This document shows positions 10,961-22,249 of a DNA stretch of 64,000 bases, in pieces (within the stretch, counting starts at the first letter, position 1; the number at the start of each line of letters is the position of its first letter). The DNA comes from Marsupella aquatica. Lineage: Eukaryota > Marchantiophyta. Below the pieces are notes generated by a model. It had not been told where the DNA came from and searched no databases. It saw only the letters and a program-made list of their open reading frames with translations. The stretch spans positions 13,454,001 through 13,518,000 of the forward strand of contig OZ316895.1 of assembly GCA_973895155.1 (NCBI GenBank). The letters run 5' to 3'. The translations under genes and the position numbers were made by a program.

Positions 10961-12970
10961 GCAGGCGTTGTGGCAGAGCTGACGGGGTTCACAACGCCAT
11001 TGATCATCGGCAAGGAATTAAATACCAAGGGATCGGCATACAAGCCGATTACGAGGGCAGAACAAATTGAGGCCCTATTAGAAGCCGAGAGAGCACAGCG
11101 GCCTAACTCTCAGGAGCAAGAGGTGGATGAGATGGACAGACACAATCCAGAGCCAAGGCAGGAAGGGGAGCCGACCACCAATTCAAAACCGAATAGACCG
11201 GCAAGGGGACAATCTATGGACACCAAGGACGGGACCGACTCGGCTAGTCCAGCCGAGATTCCAGTTTATGGAGGTATGAGATTAGAGCGACTGGAAGCCG
11301 AACTGGACCCGAATTTGAAGAAGCAGATTAATATGATCCAAGCACGGCAATATCGGAAGCTCGACTTAGGAGAGGGAAGAGAACTGAACTTAGGGAGAAA
11401 CCTAGCACCTGAGCTCGAGAAAGAGATCAGTGACTTATTGATTGAATTTCACGATGTGTTTGCATGGAGTCACCAAGATCTAAAGGGAGTAGATCCAACA
11501 CTAGGGGAACATCGAATTGATCTCATGTTAGGAGCCAAATCATTTCGACAACCAATTCGAAGGATGAACCCGAAGTATTCCCTGCTGGTCAAAACAGAAA
11601 TCGACAAACTAGTGGAAGCTAGATTCATCACTCCAGTCCTGCATTCAGACTGGGTGTCTCCAATTGTGATAGTTCCCAAGAAAGCTGGACCCGATGGTAA
11701 ACCCAAGATCCGAGTTTGTCAGGATTACAGGAAGCTGAATGAAGCAACATTAAAAGACCATTTTCCTTTACCGTTTACTGATATGGTACTAGACATGGTA
11801 GCCAGTCATGAACTATATTCATTCATGGATGGATACTCTGGTTATAACCAAATCAGGATTCGGCAGGAAGACCAAATCAAGACGGCCTTCATCGATCTAT
11901 GTCTTCAATCGTATGCCGTTTGGACTCTGCAACGCACCAGCTATGTTCCAACGATTAATGGTGAACATTTTTCATGATTACTTGAGAAAGTTCATGGAAA
12001 TCTTCATTGACGACTTTGCAGTATTCGGGAAGGCATCGAAACATGCTAAATACCTCAGGAAAACCTTCATGAGATGTAGAGAGGTGGGTCTCAAGTTACA
12101 CCCAGATAAATGTTTTTTTGCAGTAACCGAGGGGGTGCTACTAGGTCACAAGGTATCAAGGAAGGGCATTGAGATTGACAAAGGTAAGCTAGCAGTATGG
12201 CTAGATATCATGCAACCTAAGAACATAAAGGATGTAAGATCCTTCTTGGGATGCATTGGTTACTATCGCCGGTTCATCAAGGATTTTGCCAAGCTAGCTT
12301 TACCATTAACCAATATGCTCAAGGCAGGAGCAGACTTCGAACCCACACCCGAACGAGTCACAGCGGTGGTAGAATTGAAGCAGATGTTAGTAGAGGCCCC
12401 AGTCATGATAGCACCGGACTGGAACAAAGATTTTCATGTTTTTGTAGATGTCTCGGGCTTCTGTATTGGCTCAGTACTAAGTCAGTTGGATGAGAAAGGA
12501 AGGGACCATCCCATATACTTCGCAAGCCGTCAGCTTGCCGATGCCGAACGGAACTACTCTACCACGGAAAGAGAAGCATTAGGAGTCATTTATTCTTGTA
12601 AAAAGTTTAGGCATTATTTACTAGGGTACAAGGTAATCTTTCATACTGATCATGAAAGTTTGAAGTACCTAGTCAATAAGCCGGACCTTACAAGCAGAGT
12701 AGCAAGATGGATTTTGCTATTACAGGAGTTTGACTATGAGCTGAGGATCAAGCCGGGAAAGTTACATGCCAATGCCGACTTCTTTTCAAGGATCACAGGT
12801 AAACCTGCCACGGATTGCATCGATGATTGATTCCCCGACGAGGAGCTATTCGTTGTGGAAATAGCTGGTACATGGTACCCTGAGATTTTACAATTTCTCA
12901 GCACTTCCAGATTACAGCCAGGATTAAGCCGAGAGCAAGCCGCAGTCTTTGTGCGGAAGGTCAGACAGTA

Positions 12971-13550
12971 TCAGTGCATTAAAGGCATACTGCACAAGCA
13001 TGGAATCAACGGCATGATTCAAAGATGTTTGGAAAAGAGAGAGCTAAAACGAGTCCTACGGGCCATGCATGGAGAGGAGGCCGGAGGACATTTTGCCCCA
13101 GTAACCACGTCTAAAAAGATATTAAATGCCGGTTACTGGTGGCCCACCTTGCACAAAGATGTCTATCAGTTTATCAAACAATGCGATCCTTGTCAACGAG
13201 CGGGAGGACCAAGGGCGTCCACCAGGCATCCACTGCACCCTATTCTACCTCTGGCACCATTCAGTGCATTAAAGGCATACTGCACAAGCATGGAATCAAC
13301 GGCACGATTCAAAGATGTTTGGAAAAGAGAGAGGTAAAACGAGTCCTACGGGCCATGCATGGAGAGGAGGCCGGAGGACATTTTGCCCCAGTAACCACGT
13401 CTAAAAAGATATTAAATGCCGGTTACTGGTGGCCCACCTTGCACAAAGATGTCTATCAGTTTATCAAACAATGCGATCCTTGTCAACGAGCGGGAGGACC
13501 AAGGGCGTCCACCAGGCATCCACTGCACCCTATTCTACCTCTGGCACCAT
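12971..13550 (+). repeat. 290-bp tandem duplication in the G1 integrase zinc-finger region
   Basis: 12,971-13,260 and 13,261-13,550 are nearly identical. I see two differences near the start of the unit (ATG/ACG and CTA/GTA). 290 is not a multiple of three, so the duplication itself shifts the reading frame. Near-identity means it arose recently or has been homogenised. Confidence 0.95.
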
Positions 13551-14448
13551 TCGAGAAGTGGGGTATTGATTACATTGGACCTCTGAAACCACTGACCCAC
13601 CCTCGACGGAACAAGTACATAATCCTGGCTACGGATTATGCAACTAAATGGGTAGAGGCCAGACCAACAACGAAGGATGATGCAATTACTACGGCTAGAT
13701 TCATGTATGAGCAGATCTTCACCAGGTATGGAGCACCCCTAGAATTAGTTAGTGATAGAGGAACCCATTTTTTGAATGATATAATTAGTCGTTTAAATGA
13801 GCAGTATTTAGTTAAACATAGGCCTACTACTCCCTACCATCCAAAGGCAAACGGGTTGACAGAACGAGCAAACGGAATTATAGGAAAGATATTGAACAAG
13901 ACAGTAGCTCAGAACAAACTCGATTGGGATGATAAATTGTTTGCTGCTGTTTTTGCTTACAATCTTGCCTATAAATCCACTACCGGTCATACACCCTTCT
14001 TCTTAACCTTTGGACAAGAAGCCCTGGTACCCATGCAACTTGAGATACCGACATTTCAAGTTACAATTGAGGAAAGAGCCTCAGCGGAGGAGAGCCTAAA
14101 GGAGCGAGAATATAGGTTAGAAGCTTTAGAGGAAGCGAGAATGATTTCAGCCGAGAGAGTAGAATATAGACAGAATATCATGAAGCAGCAGTATGATAAA
14201 AGGTTAAAAGTAGTTAGTATTCATACCGGTGATCTTGTGCTACTTTATGACAGTAGGTATAGTAGGTTTCCAGGAAAGCTTTACACTCGCTGGTTAGGAC
14301 CCTTTAGAGTAACCATGATGTTCCCCAATGGCTCCGTACAATTGGCCAACATTACGGGAGAGGTATATCCAGTTCGCATCCATTATAACCGCCTCAAGAA
14401 ATACTATATGGACGAAGATGAAGTTGTTCGCGAGGACGCTTCACAATT

Positions 14449-14461
14449 AAGTGGGGAGCTA
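14449..14461 (+). other. Polypurine tract of G1
   Basis: AAGTGGGGAG lies directly before the TG that starts the 3' LTR at 14462. This fits the plus-strand primer of an LTR retrotransposon. Confidence 0.75.
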
Positions 14462-14576
14462 TGTGATGCCTAGACAGGAATCACTCGGCCGGTTAAGTGG
14501 GTAAAGCAGGAAGGCACCCTAGGAACACCTTAGTATAGGGACAAAACAAGGAAAATATAAACAATTAAGGGCAACC

Positions 14577-17500
14577 ATGGAACCCAGGCCGAGGCCGGAG
14601 GTAAGGCTGAGGGTGAAAACCCGATTAGGGTTAGGGCGCGTTAAGCGTCGGTGGCTAGGAAGGATCAACGGGAAGAAGGACCAGCGGAGGAGAGGGGTAA
14701 GGAGCGCTTGCAGGAGATGGTGGCTCATTTGCGAGCACGAACTAGGCAGACGACTACGGGAGGCCAACTACTGTCAGCTGCTTAGGCAAGCACTCGGGGA
14801 GAGAGTAGATACCGACGATCGACCTAAGGAGGGTATGAGCAACGTCAATCAAGCGGCACATTTCTGGGGATGCCTGTTCGAACGGGCAACTGAGTACATC
14901 AAGACTTACGAGGACGAGGAATCTGAAAGGGCAGCTCGAGAATGGCAGGAGCTCGCTCGATTGTGGGAGCTGCAGAAGACGGCTTTCTTAGGAGGCGAAC
15001 TCATCAAGGACGAGTTCCTGTGGACGCCTACTTCCAATCAACTCGACGATCTTCTGTTTTGCAAAGACAGCGTCGTCGGCATCCAAGAGGCCATCAAGAA
15101 CTGCAACGACATACACTGGGAATTAAAGGGTAGCACGGAAAGGTGGACCCAGGCAACGGTGCTAGGAGAAACCTCCACGGCAGCAGAGATGAAGAGGAAG
15201 GGAGCCGTCAACGATGAAGCCACCCCGGCAAAAAGAACGAGGTCGGCGGCACCAAAGAAGCCAGCCGAGCAGCTGAGCAGGAGGCAGGGAGAAGCCGAAG
15301 AGGAGGAGGTCGATCCCATCAAGGCCATTCCAACCAGGGATGACACCTGGAAGGGCTGGGCGGCAACCCTACCGGTGGAGGTGCAACTACATTTTGCACG
15401 GGAGGAGGATGCATGCTTTACGGCCATGCAGACCAAGAAGTACCAAGGCTTCATGGCCGGATCCGGCTTGGAGGCCTTTGTAAGATTACCATGGCTGAAG
15501 CCGGAGGTACCGGAGTCAGACCTATTAGAATTCGTGGGGTCATGGGAACCCGAGACCAATTGCACGAGGATATATGGGAAGGATTTCTATCTTACTCCCA
15601 AGGTAATTGCCGAAGTGTTTGGCCTGCCGATAGGCAATAAGACCAAAGTTGATACCAGGAAGACCTTGCCTGACAAGGAGTTCCGGTCGTTCCCCGGGCC
15701 ATCAACGAAGAATGGCTTCTTCCGGAACACCTGCACCAACCCGCACATAGGAGAGATGATCGACTTCTTGCGGGTGACCATGCATTGTAACTTGCCGAGG
15801 GCAGAGATCGGCAAGGCACAGGTCTATCTGGCAGAAAGGCCAGACCCAAGCCGGGACTACAACGGGTACCTCCTCAACCAATTGAAGAAGATCTTAAAGG
15901 AGGAGCAGCAGGTAATCGGCATGGGGAGCGTGTCGCGGCTTGGCTATCACATGCCGCTGTTGTGCCGGTATGCCAGAGGTCAGACTTTTGCCCCGGTACT
16001 TCCCCTGTAGGTAAGGGCACCCGAGGAAGCTCCAACGCCGAGGCCGTTGGCTGAGAAGCCTCAACCACCTGTTAGTCCTACGATCGAGCAGGTGTTTAGG
16101 CCCAGGAAGGAAGACTTGCCGATGCAGCAACCAGGCATGCAGAGTCTGCTGAAACTACTGGAGAAAGAAAAGAAATCGGCATCGGCAACAACAACGGCAA
16201 CGGCAACAATGCAGGACACTACTACAGAGGTAGGCCTACACCGGCTCACAAGAGAAAACCCCTTTGCTGGAGACAAGGAGAGAATCAGGCCGGAATCCAA
16301 GCCAGGTGTTCGAATGTACGTGGGAACCTCAAGCTCCGAATCTGAGGCAAAATTGTCTGAAGCTCCTACCGACGAAGAGGAGAGGGAGAAGCCGGACGTC
16401 CAAGAGGTAGAGGAGGCAGTGGAGGACTGCAGCCATGATAATTCCGGCTATGGGTCGGACCATCACGTTCCAGGAGTAAGGACCTGTGGCCGGTTTGTCC
16501 CCACACTTCCAAGGGTAGTGCGAGGGGACCCCAACCAGCAGAGTAGCCCTGAGTCTCCCCCACCAGATGTTGCTCCCCCGAGCTTCGATGGCATAAAACA
16601 GACGGTGCAGGAATTTCAGGAGCGAATCAAGCAGGAGGAGGAGGTCGCCCTGGCTAAGGAAAAGGATTTACCAGGAGGAGATTGGCCGGAGGACATCAGG
16701 CGGCTAGCCAAAAAAGGAAGCAAACCTCTAGCCACGATTGAAGAGATCCGCAGGACGGCTTGGGAGCAGAGGCCGCGATGGGCGATGCCGATCACTTCTA
16801 CTTACTCCACCTACGCTAAGAATAGAGCCATGGAGTATGGTGAGATGTGTGGGGAACTTGCGCTCGGCATCTTTGGAGAGGAGTTGGAGGTAGGACCCTT
16901 TTTCCATAGGGAGCAGTTGGAGAAGCACCAATTAGAAGAAGCGGTGGCTTTAGAGAGAAGCAAGAAGGACGAGGTCATTCGGCGGCTTAGGAGGATGGAA
17001 GCCGAGATTGAAGATCTAAGGGCGGCCAAGAAAGCCCAAGATGAACTGCGGATTAAACAACATGAGCTGAACATCATGCAGGGGCAGTTGGACACCGCGC
17101 AGGCTGATAATCAGAATATCAAGGATAAACTGACTCAGACGCAGGAAGAGTTGGCCGACACGATCAAAGAGAGGGAGAAGTGGAAGCAAGAGCTGAAGAA
17201 TACAGAGGAGGCCCACATAACAGCCAACAGCCGGGCCATGGCGGAGACCCAAAGAAAGGAATGGGCGTTGAAAGGGGAGCTTGAGAAAATCCGCGGAGCC
17301 CTTGAGCAGAAGGAGGCCGAGTTAGGGAAATCCTATCAAGGGATTATGGCGCTGCAGCAGGAGCTTGCGTCCCTGACGGCCAGCTTCAAGGCCGACCTAA
17401 GGGAGAAGGACGAGATGCTCGAACAGACTTACGCCAAGATGAACCAGATGGAGTCTGTCATCATTGCAGAGCTCGACAAGGAGCTAAAAGCAACCCAGGA

Positions 17501-18209
17501 GGAGAGGACTACCTTGAAACAAGAACGGGAGGAAGCCCAGAAGGAACTAGAGAAGGCACGCAAGGACCTGGATGAGACCCAGGAGGAGTTGGAGGAAATC
17601 ACGAGGAAGATGGAGAACCTCCAGCGGCGGGCCGACAACCAAACGGAGCGGCTGAAGAAACAAGCCGCAGTATTTAGGTGCTTGTCTTCATCAGGCCCAA
17701 CTCCAATTGGGGCAACCAAGTTACCAGGAGTGGTACTGGCCGAAGAAAAAGCCGCGCCAACTGCACCAGTGCCGGAGGTAAGTGGGAAGGGGAAGGGACC
17801 AGCTGCCGAACCAGAAAAGAAGAAAAAGCGGAAACCTTCAGGGTCAAGGAGTAATCCGACTCCACAAGCCGTGGTGACCAAAGAGGTAGAACCAGCACCA
17901 TCCTCCGACATGAATACGGCAATAGATCCCGCTATGATCACAGGTAGGGATGGTGCGGCCCAAGCCGAACTACTCAGTAAGGAGGCCAGTATTCCAGATC
18001 CGCCTCTTGAGCAGGCCGGGGAGACCGTAGCCGAGGCTGAGGCCGTAACCGATTCTCGAGCCGATGCCGACGCCGATGGTGGACCCAGTCAGGCCGATGG
18101 AGAGTTGACTCAGTCAAGGGCAGGTAATCTGTCAGGGAATGAGCCTACGGCAGTGGCTGAGGAGGAAGCGTTGGGGGCGTCCATTAAGGATCCACCACCG
18201 GTGTCGTGA
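14577..18209 (+). pseudogene. ORF inside the G1 LTR: globular domain plus long coiled coil, one in-frame TAG
   Basis: The frame starts MEPRPRPEV and runs to 18,209 with a single TAG at 16,008-16,010. The solo LTR copy has CAG at that place, so the ancestral ORF was about 1,210 aa. Residues about 290-470 contain a globular region (FYLTPKVIAEVFGLPIGNK, then PHIGEMIDFLRV). Its layout resembles the ORF in the LTR of element G2 and the plant mobile-domain type of protein. Residues about 780-1,020 (about 16,920-17,660) are a nearly continuous Glu/Lys-rich coiled coil, followed by a Pro/Ala/Glu-rich tail. Function unknown. Position in an LTR means every full element carries it twice. Confidence 0.75.
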
Positions 18210-19130
18210 CGGTGCAAGGGCGCCGTTCCTTTTAGGGAGGGCGGACGTGGAGGGAGGAGGCGTGAGTGGGCAGGGCGGGCGCGGATCTCCACGTTTAGGA
18301 TTAGGATCAGAACCAGGAACGGCCCTGACACTTAGCTTAGTGGGATTGCGGTCCCACTGGTAGGAGCAACACTTGTGCTCCTGCCTTGCTGTACATAGGT
18401 AGATTCGGGTAAGTAGATTACTGTTAAGTAGATTAGGCTTACGATGCAAAGAATGGCGGATCCACTACCAGGATAAGTACCTGGGCAGCGGGGAGCTCAG
18501 GGCCTCTTCTTTAGCAAGTTTTTAGTTTGCACCAGCCGGGCTGGGATCAAGTAGTACGAGAAGCTCTCGGTTAGTCATACAGTGACCCTTGTGTATATTC
18601 ATGTTTCCTCATGCCTAAGAGCTGAATAGAGTTGGCCTCACGGCTTAGTTCGCAGAACTTGTGTATGAGATGTACTGTTTGTATGGCAAGTGCATGGTAT
18701 GACTCAGTCAGAATGAGTCATTTTGCTATTTGTGTGTCGCATTAACTTGTGTGAAGAGTGCCCACATCAACAGAAGGAAGGAAAGCAAGCAGGGGAGTGA
18801 GAGTTGGATGTGTCGAGCTAAGAGAGGTCTTAGCGGCTTAACCAAGCCTATTGGGGATCATTCCGGCGGCGGAATCCAAACATACCTAACAAGACGGAGG
18901 GGAAGACAGGGGAAGACAGGGGAAGGCCTATATTAGGCCGGCTACGTATCTCATGACCCGATGAAGGATCTGTCCAGTATATGTGTGTAAAATGTTAATA
19001 GTAGTAGTAGAAGGTTAGCAGCGTCCCATGCCGCTAAGCCGCGGAAACGGCCTCGCCAAGCACGAAACCTGCGGGAATCGGCTTGAGCTGGGGGGTTTCT
19101 TGGGTTTAGGGAGCCATGGGACGCACCACA
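18210..19130 (+). other. Non-coding 3' part of the G1 LTR
   Basis: No ORF of substance. It should contain the U3/R/U5 signals, but I cannot place them with confidence. A short inverted repeat is visible near its end, where GTCCCATGCCGC (near 19,023) and GCCATGGGAC (near 19,112) bracket the last 100 bp. The same region is present, inverted, at 26,252-27,150. Confidence 0.5.
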
Positions 19131-19195
19131 TATACGATACTGAATAGTTGTTTAATGGGGTCTAAATACCACCCAGTTTCTACTAGTGTGCGGAC
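19131..19195. other. 65-bp spacer between elements G1 and G2
   Basis: This short stretch matches neither LTR as far as I can see. It is either remnant host DNA or the scar of the deletion that truncated the G2 3' LTR. Confidence 0.4.
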
Positions 19196-19218
19196 GATGC
19201 TATCTGTCGAGGTTCACA

Positions 19219-20499
19219 CTATAGTATTTCTAACAAGTCATCCACAATGGCCACACAATTGGTACTATCTGCTAGTGGAACAGGTTCACTTGTTTCTAGG
19301 GGAGGGGGCTGTACAGTGACAGGAGTACAGATCACAAACTCCATTGGTGCTAGTTCTCTTGGGGAAGAGGTCATTCTGACAGGACTTAGCTGGTCATGAA
19401 ATGGTGATCTCAAACTAACAGCCTCCATTCTCAAATTATTAACAGCATCATATAGTCCATCATCACTACAACTGAGGAGAGATGTCAACTTATCAATAAG
19501 CTGCTGATTCGACTCTGCCTTCGAAGGAGTGGACCTGGTGGTCTGATGGGGAGTAGCATCAGTTGGTGTAGCAACATCGTCTTGTTGATGAATGCTCCTT
19601 ACTTCTTCAGCTTCTAGTGGATCTGCATCCATAGTCCGGCTAGGGAAATTCTCATTACTTATTGGATGACAAACAACTTCCCTGTTATGCATAGGAGAAT
19701 GTGTAGGAACTTCTAATGAAGCATCCTCCATAGGAACATCAGCATTCTCCTCAACGTTCTGATCATTCGAATTCAAAGGGGTGACATGTACAATGTCGTC
19801 CATAGGAATTTCTTCTTCAATACCCAGGTCAATTAGGAGTAACCCCCTCTCTGTCTCTTCCTCCGGAGATAAACAGTCATGGGTATAATAGAGCTGAGAG
19901 AGATAATTCTGTAAGCAAGTGGTCCTCCCCGCTTCCAAGCTCTTTACTTGATCCTTCATTACATTAAACAGAAGTAGGGCCCAATTTACTTTTATAGCTC
20001 CACTGTGAGCAGCTACAATGGTGTTAGCCAAGGCCACAGGACAGAGAGTTGGCTTTTTCGGATGAAGAATGGGTACCAGGAATTCCATGAGCACTCTCAA
20101 TTCAGGATAAGTACACTGGGACAAGTTCCAACCATTCTTGGCATTTTGAGTTCCTGAGAAGTATGGAGTAGGTAAGTCCTGCTTCTTGGAATATAACGCC
20201 TCTCCTTCTGACGGGCATCCAAAGGCGTAAGCAATTTGCTCAACAGTCCACAGGCTGGGGTGAGCTCGAATCGTTCGCCTGAATTCAATCGGAATGATAG
20301 TCCCCTTTACAAAATCCTGTAAGTATGAGTCGAGCTCGACATTCCAGGGAATCTTGAGTAAGCGTTCCAATCCTAAGTGTTGTAAAGAGTCTTGTAAATT
20401 AGAAAGACTATCAGGCGCTCGTGGTATACGAGTTGCCACTACTTTTGAGACTGCTGGAGCTTTAATTTGATACTGTTTCTCAGCACCCAGGTTCGCCAT
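19219..20499 (-). CDS. ORF inside the G2 LTR (3' copy), 426 aa
   Basis: The ATG is at 20,499 and the frame is open to TAG at 19,219. The N-terminal half is globular (SYLQDFVKGTIIPIEFRR, WTVEQIAYAFGCP, YPELRVLMEFLVPI). The C-terminal half is acidic and Ser/Thr/Pro-rich. The layout of the first half parallels the G1 LTR ORF: a fold core, an AFG-P or VFGLP motif, then a helical block. The equivalent ORF in the 5' LTR carries a TAG near codon 40. Function unknown. I do not recognise a catalytic motif. Confidence 0.65.
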   Translation of the reverse strand: MANLGAEKQYQIKAPAVSKVVATRIPRAPDSLSNLQDSLQHLGLERLLKIPWNVELDSYLQDFVKGTIIPIEFRRTIRAHPSLWTVEQIAYAFGCPSEGEALYSKKQDLPTPYFSGTQNAKNGWNLSQCTYPELRVLMEFLVPILHPKKPTLCPVALANTIVAAHSGAIKVNWALLLFNVMKDQVKSLEAGRTTCLQNYLSQLYYTHDCLSPEEETERGLLLIDLGIEEEIPMDDIVHVTPLNSNDQNVEENADVPMEDASLEVPTHSPMHNREVVCHPISNENFPSRTMDADPLEAEEVRSIHQQDDVATPTDATPHQTTRSTPSKAESNQQLIDKLTSLLSCSDDGLYDAVNNLRMEAVSLRSPFHDQLSPVRMTSSPRELAPMEFVICTPVTVQPPPLETSEPVPLADSTNCVAIVDDLLEIL

Positions 20500-20724
20500 A
20501 GCCGCGACGGTGATTTGTGTGCTGCAAAGGTTTCTTTTGAAGAGAAAGAGCAAGTGAATAGGGGTGGTGAAAATACAGGAGTGAGCGCCTGAACTCTCTG
20601 CTTGATTCCTATTAAGGTATGAAGTCCCCAATCCGTTTCTAAGTTCCGTTGCGAAGTTAGCCGTAGCGCCGTAACGTACACTTTCCTTAAACGCGTAAGG
20701 TGTAGGCCATAACCCCATATCGGC

Positions 20725-20800
20725 ATAAACCCATAAACCCATAAACCCGTAAACCCGTAAACCCATAACACTTATACGCGTAAATGCGTAATCCCGTTAT
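20725..20800. repeat. CGTAAACCCATAAA-type minisatellite in the G2 3' LTR
   Basis: Imperfect 8-9-bp units such as AACCCATA and AACCCGTA repeat here, and in the same place of the 5' LTR (52,235-52,290). Related CGTAAA-rich stretches occur at 43,745-43,860 and 46,350-46,430 in the same element. Confidence 0.8.
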
Positions 20801-20914
20801 AAAGTATACCCGTAGTTTACACTTGGCATTTTAACAGCAACAGCAGGCTTAAACACTGTAAAAAGTTTAAATTTTTCAGTAATTTCAGGTTTTCGGTATT
20901 ACCCAATACTCACA

Positions 20915-20931
20915 TAGCCCTCTCCTCAAAT
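20915..20931 (-). other. Polypurine tract of G2
   Basis: On the minus strand ATTTGAGGAGAGGGCTA precedes the TG of the 3' LTR. It follows the integrase stop codon (20,944-20,946) by about a dozen bases. Confidence 0.75.
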
Positions 20932-20943
20932 GGCGCCGTGCCC

Positions 20944-21643
20944 TCACAAGCCTTCAGAATGAGGTAGAAAGTATTTCTTCACCCTGAAACCATTGATTCT
21001 TGTTGCAAGAGGTTCTCCATCCAAAGTTTCTAAAGTTAAGGATCCATTTGGCCATACAGTAACCACTTTGTAAGGCCCTATCCAGTGAGTAAGGAGTTTC
21101 CCAGGGAAAAACATATACCTGGAGTCGTAAACAAGTGCCAAATCTCCCGGTTGGAGAGTAGGTGTTCTCAGCTTTTTATCGTAAGCTTCTTTCCGTTTGT
21201 CCTGTTGATGAAGGGTCTGTTCTAAGGCCAACAGCCTATGCTCTTCTAACTCATCTAGAGTTTCCAGCCTAATGTGGAAGCTATCCGGTTCAGGTAATCT
21301 TTCTGAGATCAGAAGCCGCTCAGTAGGTAATTCAAATTCAATAGGGGTAACACTATGCATACCAAAAGTTAAGTAGAATGATGTTCTCAAGGTAGTAATC
21401 TTTTCTGCGGTTCTGTAAGCCCATAAAGCAGAGTGGAGTTTGATATCCCAATCAGTTTTATGTCCCTCCACCATTTTATTCAATATTTTTCCCATTAACC
21501 CGTTAGCTCTCTCAGTCAGTCCATTTGCTCTGGGGTTATAAGGTGTGGTCTTTCGATGCTTAATCAGATATTTCTCAGTAATGAGCTCAATTGTCTCATT
21601 AAGGAAGTGGAGGCCTCGATCACTTACTAATTCCAAAGGGCAT
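20944..21643 (-). pseudogene. G2 integrase, C-terminal part, severed by the 16.4-kb transposon
   Basis: The open frame begins right at the transposon edge with PLELVSDRGLHF (second catalytic Asp), continues through GLTERANGLMGKI, and ends with a GPYKVV / FRVKKYFLP C-terminal domain. The N-terminal part of the same integrase ends at 38,082. Removing the transposon and one GCAT copy brings the two halves together in frame at a Tyr-Gly-Cys-Pro-Leu-Glu junction. Confidence 0.92.
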
Positions 21644-21669
21644 ATCAGCCTATTCATTAAAAGTGTATT
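21640..21669 (+). repeat. Left target duplication (GCAT) and left terminal inverted repeat
   Basis: GCAT at 21,640-21,643, then the TIR at 21,644-21,669. The 27th base differs from the right end (A versus T), so the TIR is exactly 26 bp. Confidence 0.93.
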
Positions 21670-22010
21670 ATTATTTGATTTATGTACATTTGGGCAATGA
21701 AAAGTGTACTTTTGGGCTTGAAAAAATGTACATTTGGCCAATGAAAAGTGTACATTTGGGGATAGAAAAGTGTACAATTGGCCTAAAGAGTGTACATTTG
21801 GGCAATGAAAAGTGTATATTTGAACATCAAAATAGGTACATTTGGCTTTAAAAGTGTACATTTGAGTACATTTGGCCTAGAAAGTGTACATTTGAGTGAA
21901 AAAAACATACATTTGGCTTAAAAAGTGTACATTTAAGTGCATTTGGTCTAGAAAGTGTAGCTTTGAGTGCAACAAAGTGTATATTTGGCCTAAAAAGTGT
22001 ACCAACTCTT
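21661..22010. repeat. Left subterminal repeats, AAGTGTACATTTGG type
   Basis: About twelve copies of a 20-30-bp unit built around GTGTACATTTGG[CG] are spaced irregularly. GTGTAC is partly self-complementary. The right end has four similar copies. Such subterminal arrays usually bind the transposase. That role is inferred from other DNA transposons. Confidence 0.85.
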
Positions 22011-22249
22011 ATTATAATCATTTAAAAGAAAGAAATGAATAGAAAAATATTTTTAATTATGCAAAAAAAGCAAACATTCATATTCATAACGATCAAAAGT
22101 TTAGAAAATAAGGAGATAGTATAACTAACACTCAATGGCATGGTCTCACATTAAAACTATTAAAATAGTAAATAACTAGTAGGTACTTGTTACTATCTAA
22201 GTAACTATCTATTTAATAATTATTATAGCTTTGCAAGTAACAACTAAGT
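22011..22249. other. AT-rich 3' flank of the transposase-like gene
   Basis: No ORF. It should hold the minus-strand polyadenylation site. Several TTATTA/ATTAAT stretches are present, but I cannot pick one. Confidence 0.4.

Larger units (their letters stand above)
10928..14475 (+). pseudogene. Ty3/gypsy element G1 pol (RT, RNase H, integrase), broken
   Basis: Reverse transcriptase begins near 11400 with KPKIRVCQDYRKLN (11698-11740), DGYSGYNQI (11827-11853) and IFIDDFAVFG (12002-12031). RNase H follows near 12420-12800 (YSTTEREALGVI, HTDHESLKYL). Integrase has an HHCC finger (CDPCQRAG), GIDYIGPL near 13564, SDRGTHF near 13751 and a GLTERANG motif near 13855. Breaks: a small deletion and frame change near 11,892-11,900 inside RT, an in-frame TGA at 12,828-12,830 between RNase H and integrase, and a 290-bp tandem duplication (12,971-13,550) that shifts the frame in the zinc finger. 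Gag and protease are absent, so the element is truncated at its 5' side. The stop codon lies inside the first 15 bp of the LTR. Confidence 0.9.
14462..19130 (+). mobile_element. 3' LTR of element G1, 4.67 kb
   Basis: It starts TGTGATGCC and ends GCACCACA (TG...CA). Both ends match exactly the ends of the solo LTR at 26,252-29,543, where the flanking TAGAT duplication proves the boundaries. The LTR contains a long ORF (14,577-18,209) and about 0.9 kb of non-coding DNA. No 5' LTR is present in the window. The bases after it are TATAC. Confidence 0.88.
19196..20914 (-). mobile_element. 3' LTR of element G2, truncated
   Basis: On the minus strand it begins TGTGAGTATTGGG at 20,914, right after a polypurine tract. 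It matches the 5' LTR (52,421 downward) almost base for base for about 1.7 kb, to 19,196 here and about 50,709 there. Homology then stops, so at least 5 kb of this LTR is missing. Confidence 0.85.

Noticed and set aside
15038-15565. 175-codon antisense frame (and its twin at 28,437-28,964)
   Set aside because: Mirror of the G1 LTR ORF. The reading has low-complexity Ser/Ala composition and no partner.
20725-20800. Interstitial telomere
   Set aside because: Units are irregular (AACCCATA, AACCCGTA) and tied to one retrotransposon family, so they are a minisatellite of the LTR.
21640-21650. A 6-bp target duplication with TIRs starting at CAGCC
   Set aside because: The flanks would be GCATAT and ATGCAT, which do not match. 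GCAT with TIRs starting ATCAGCC restores the integrase frame exactly.
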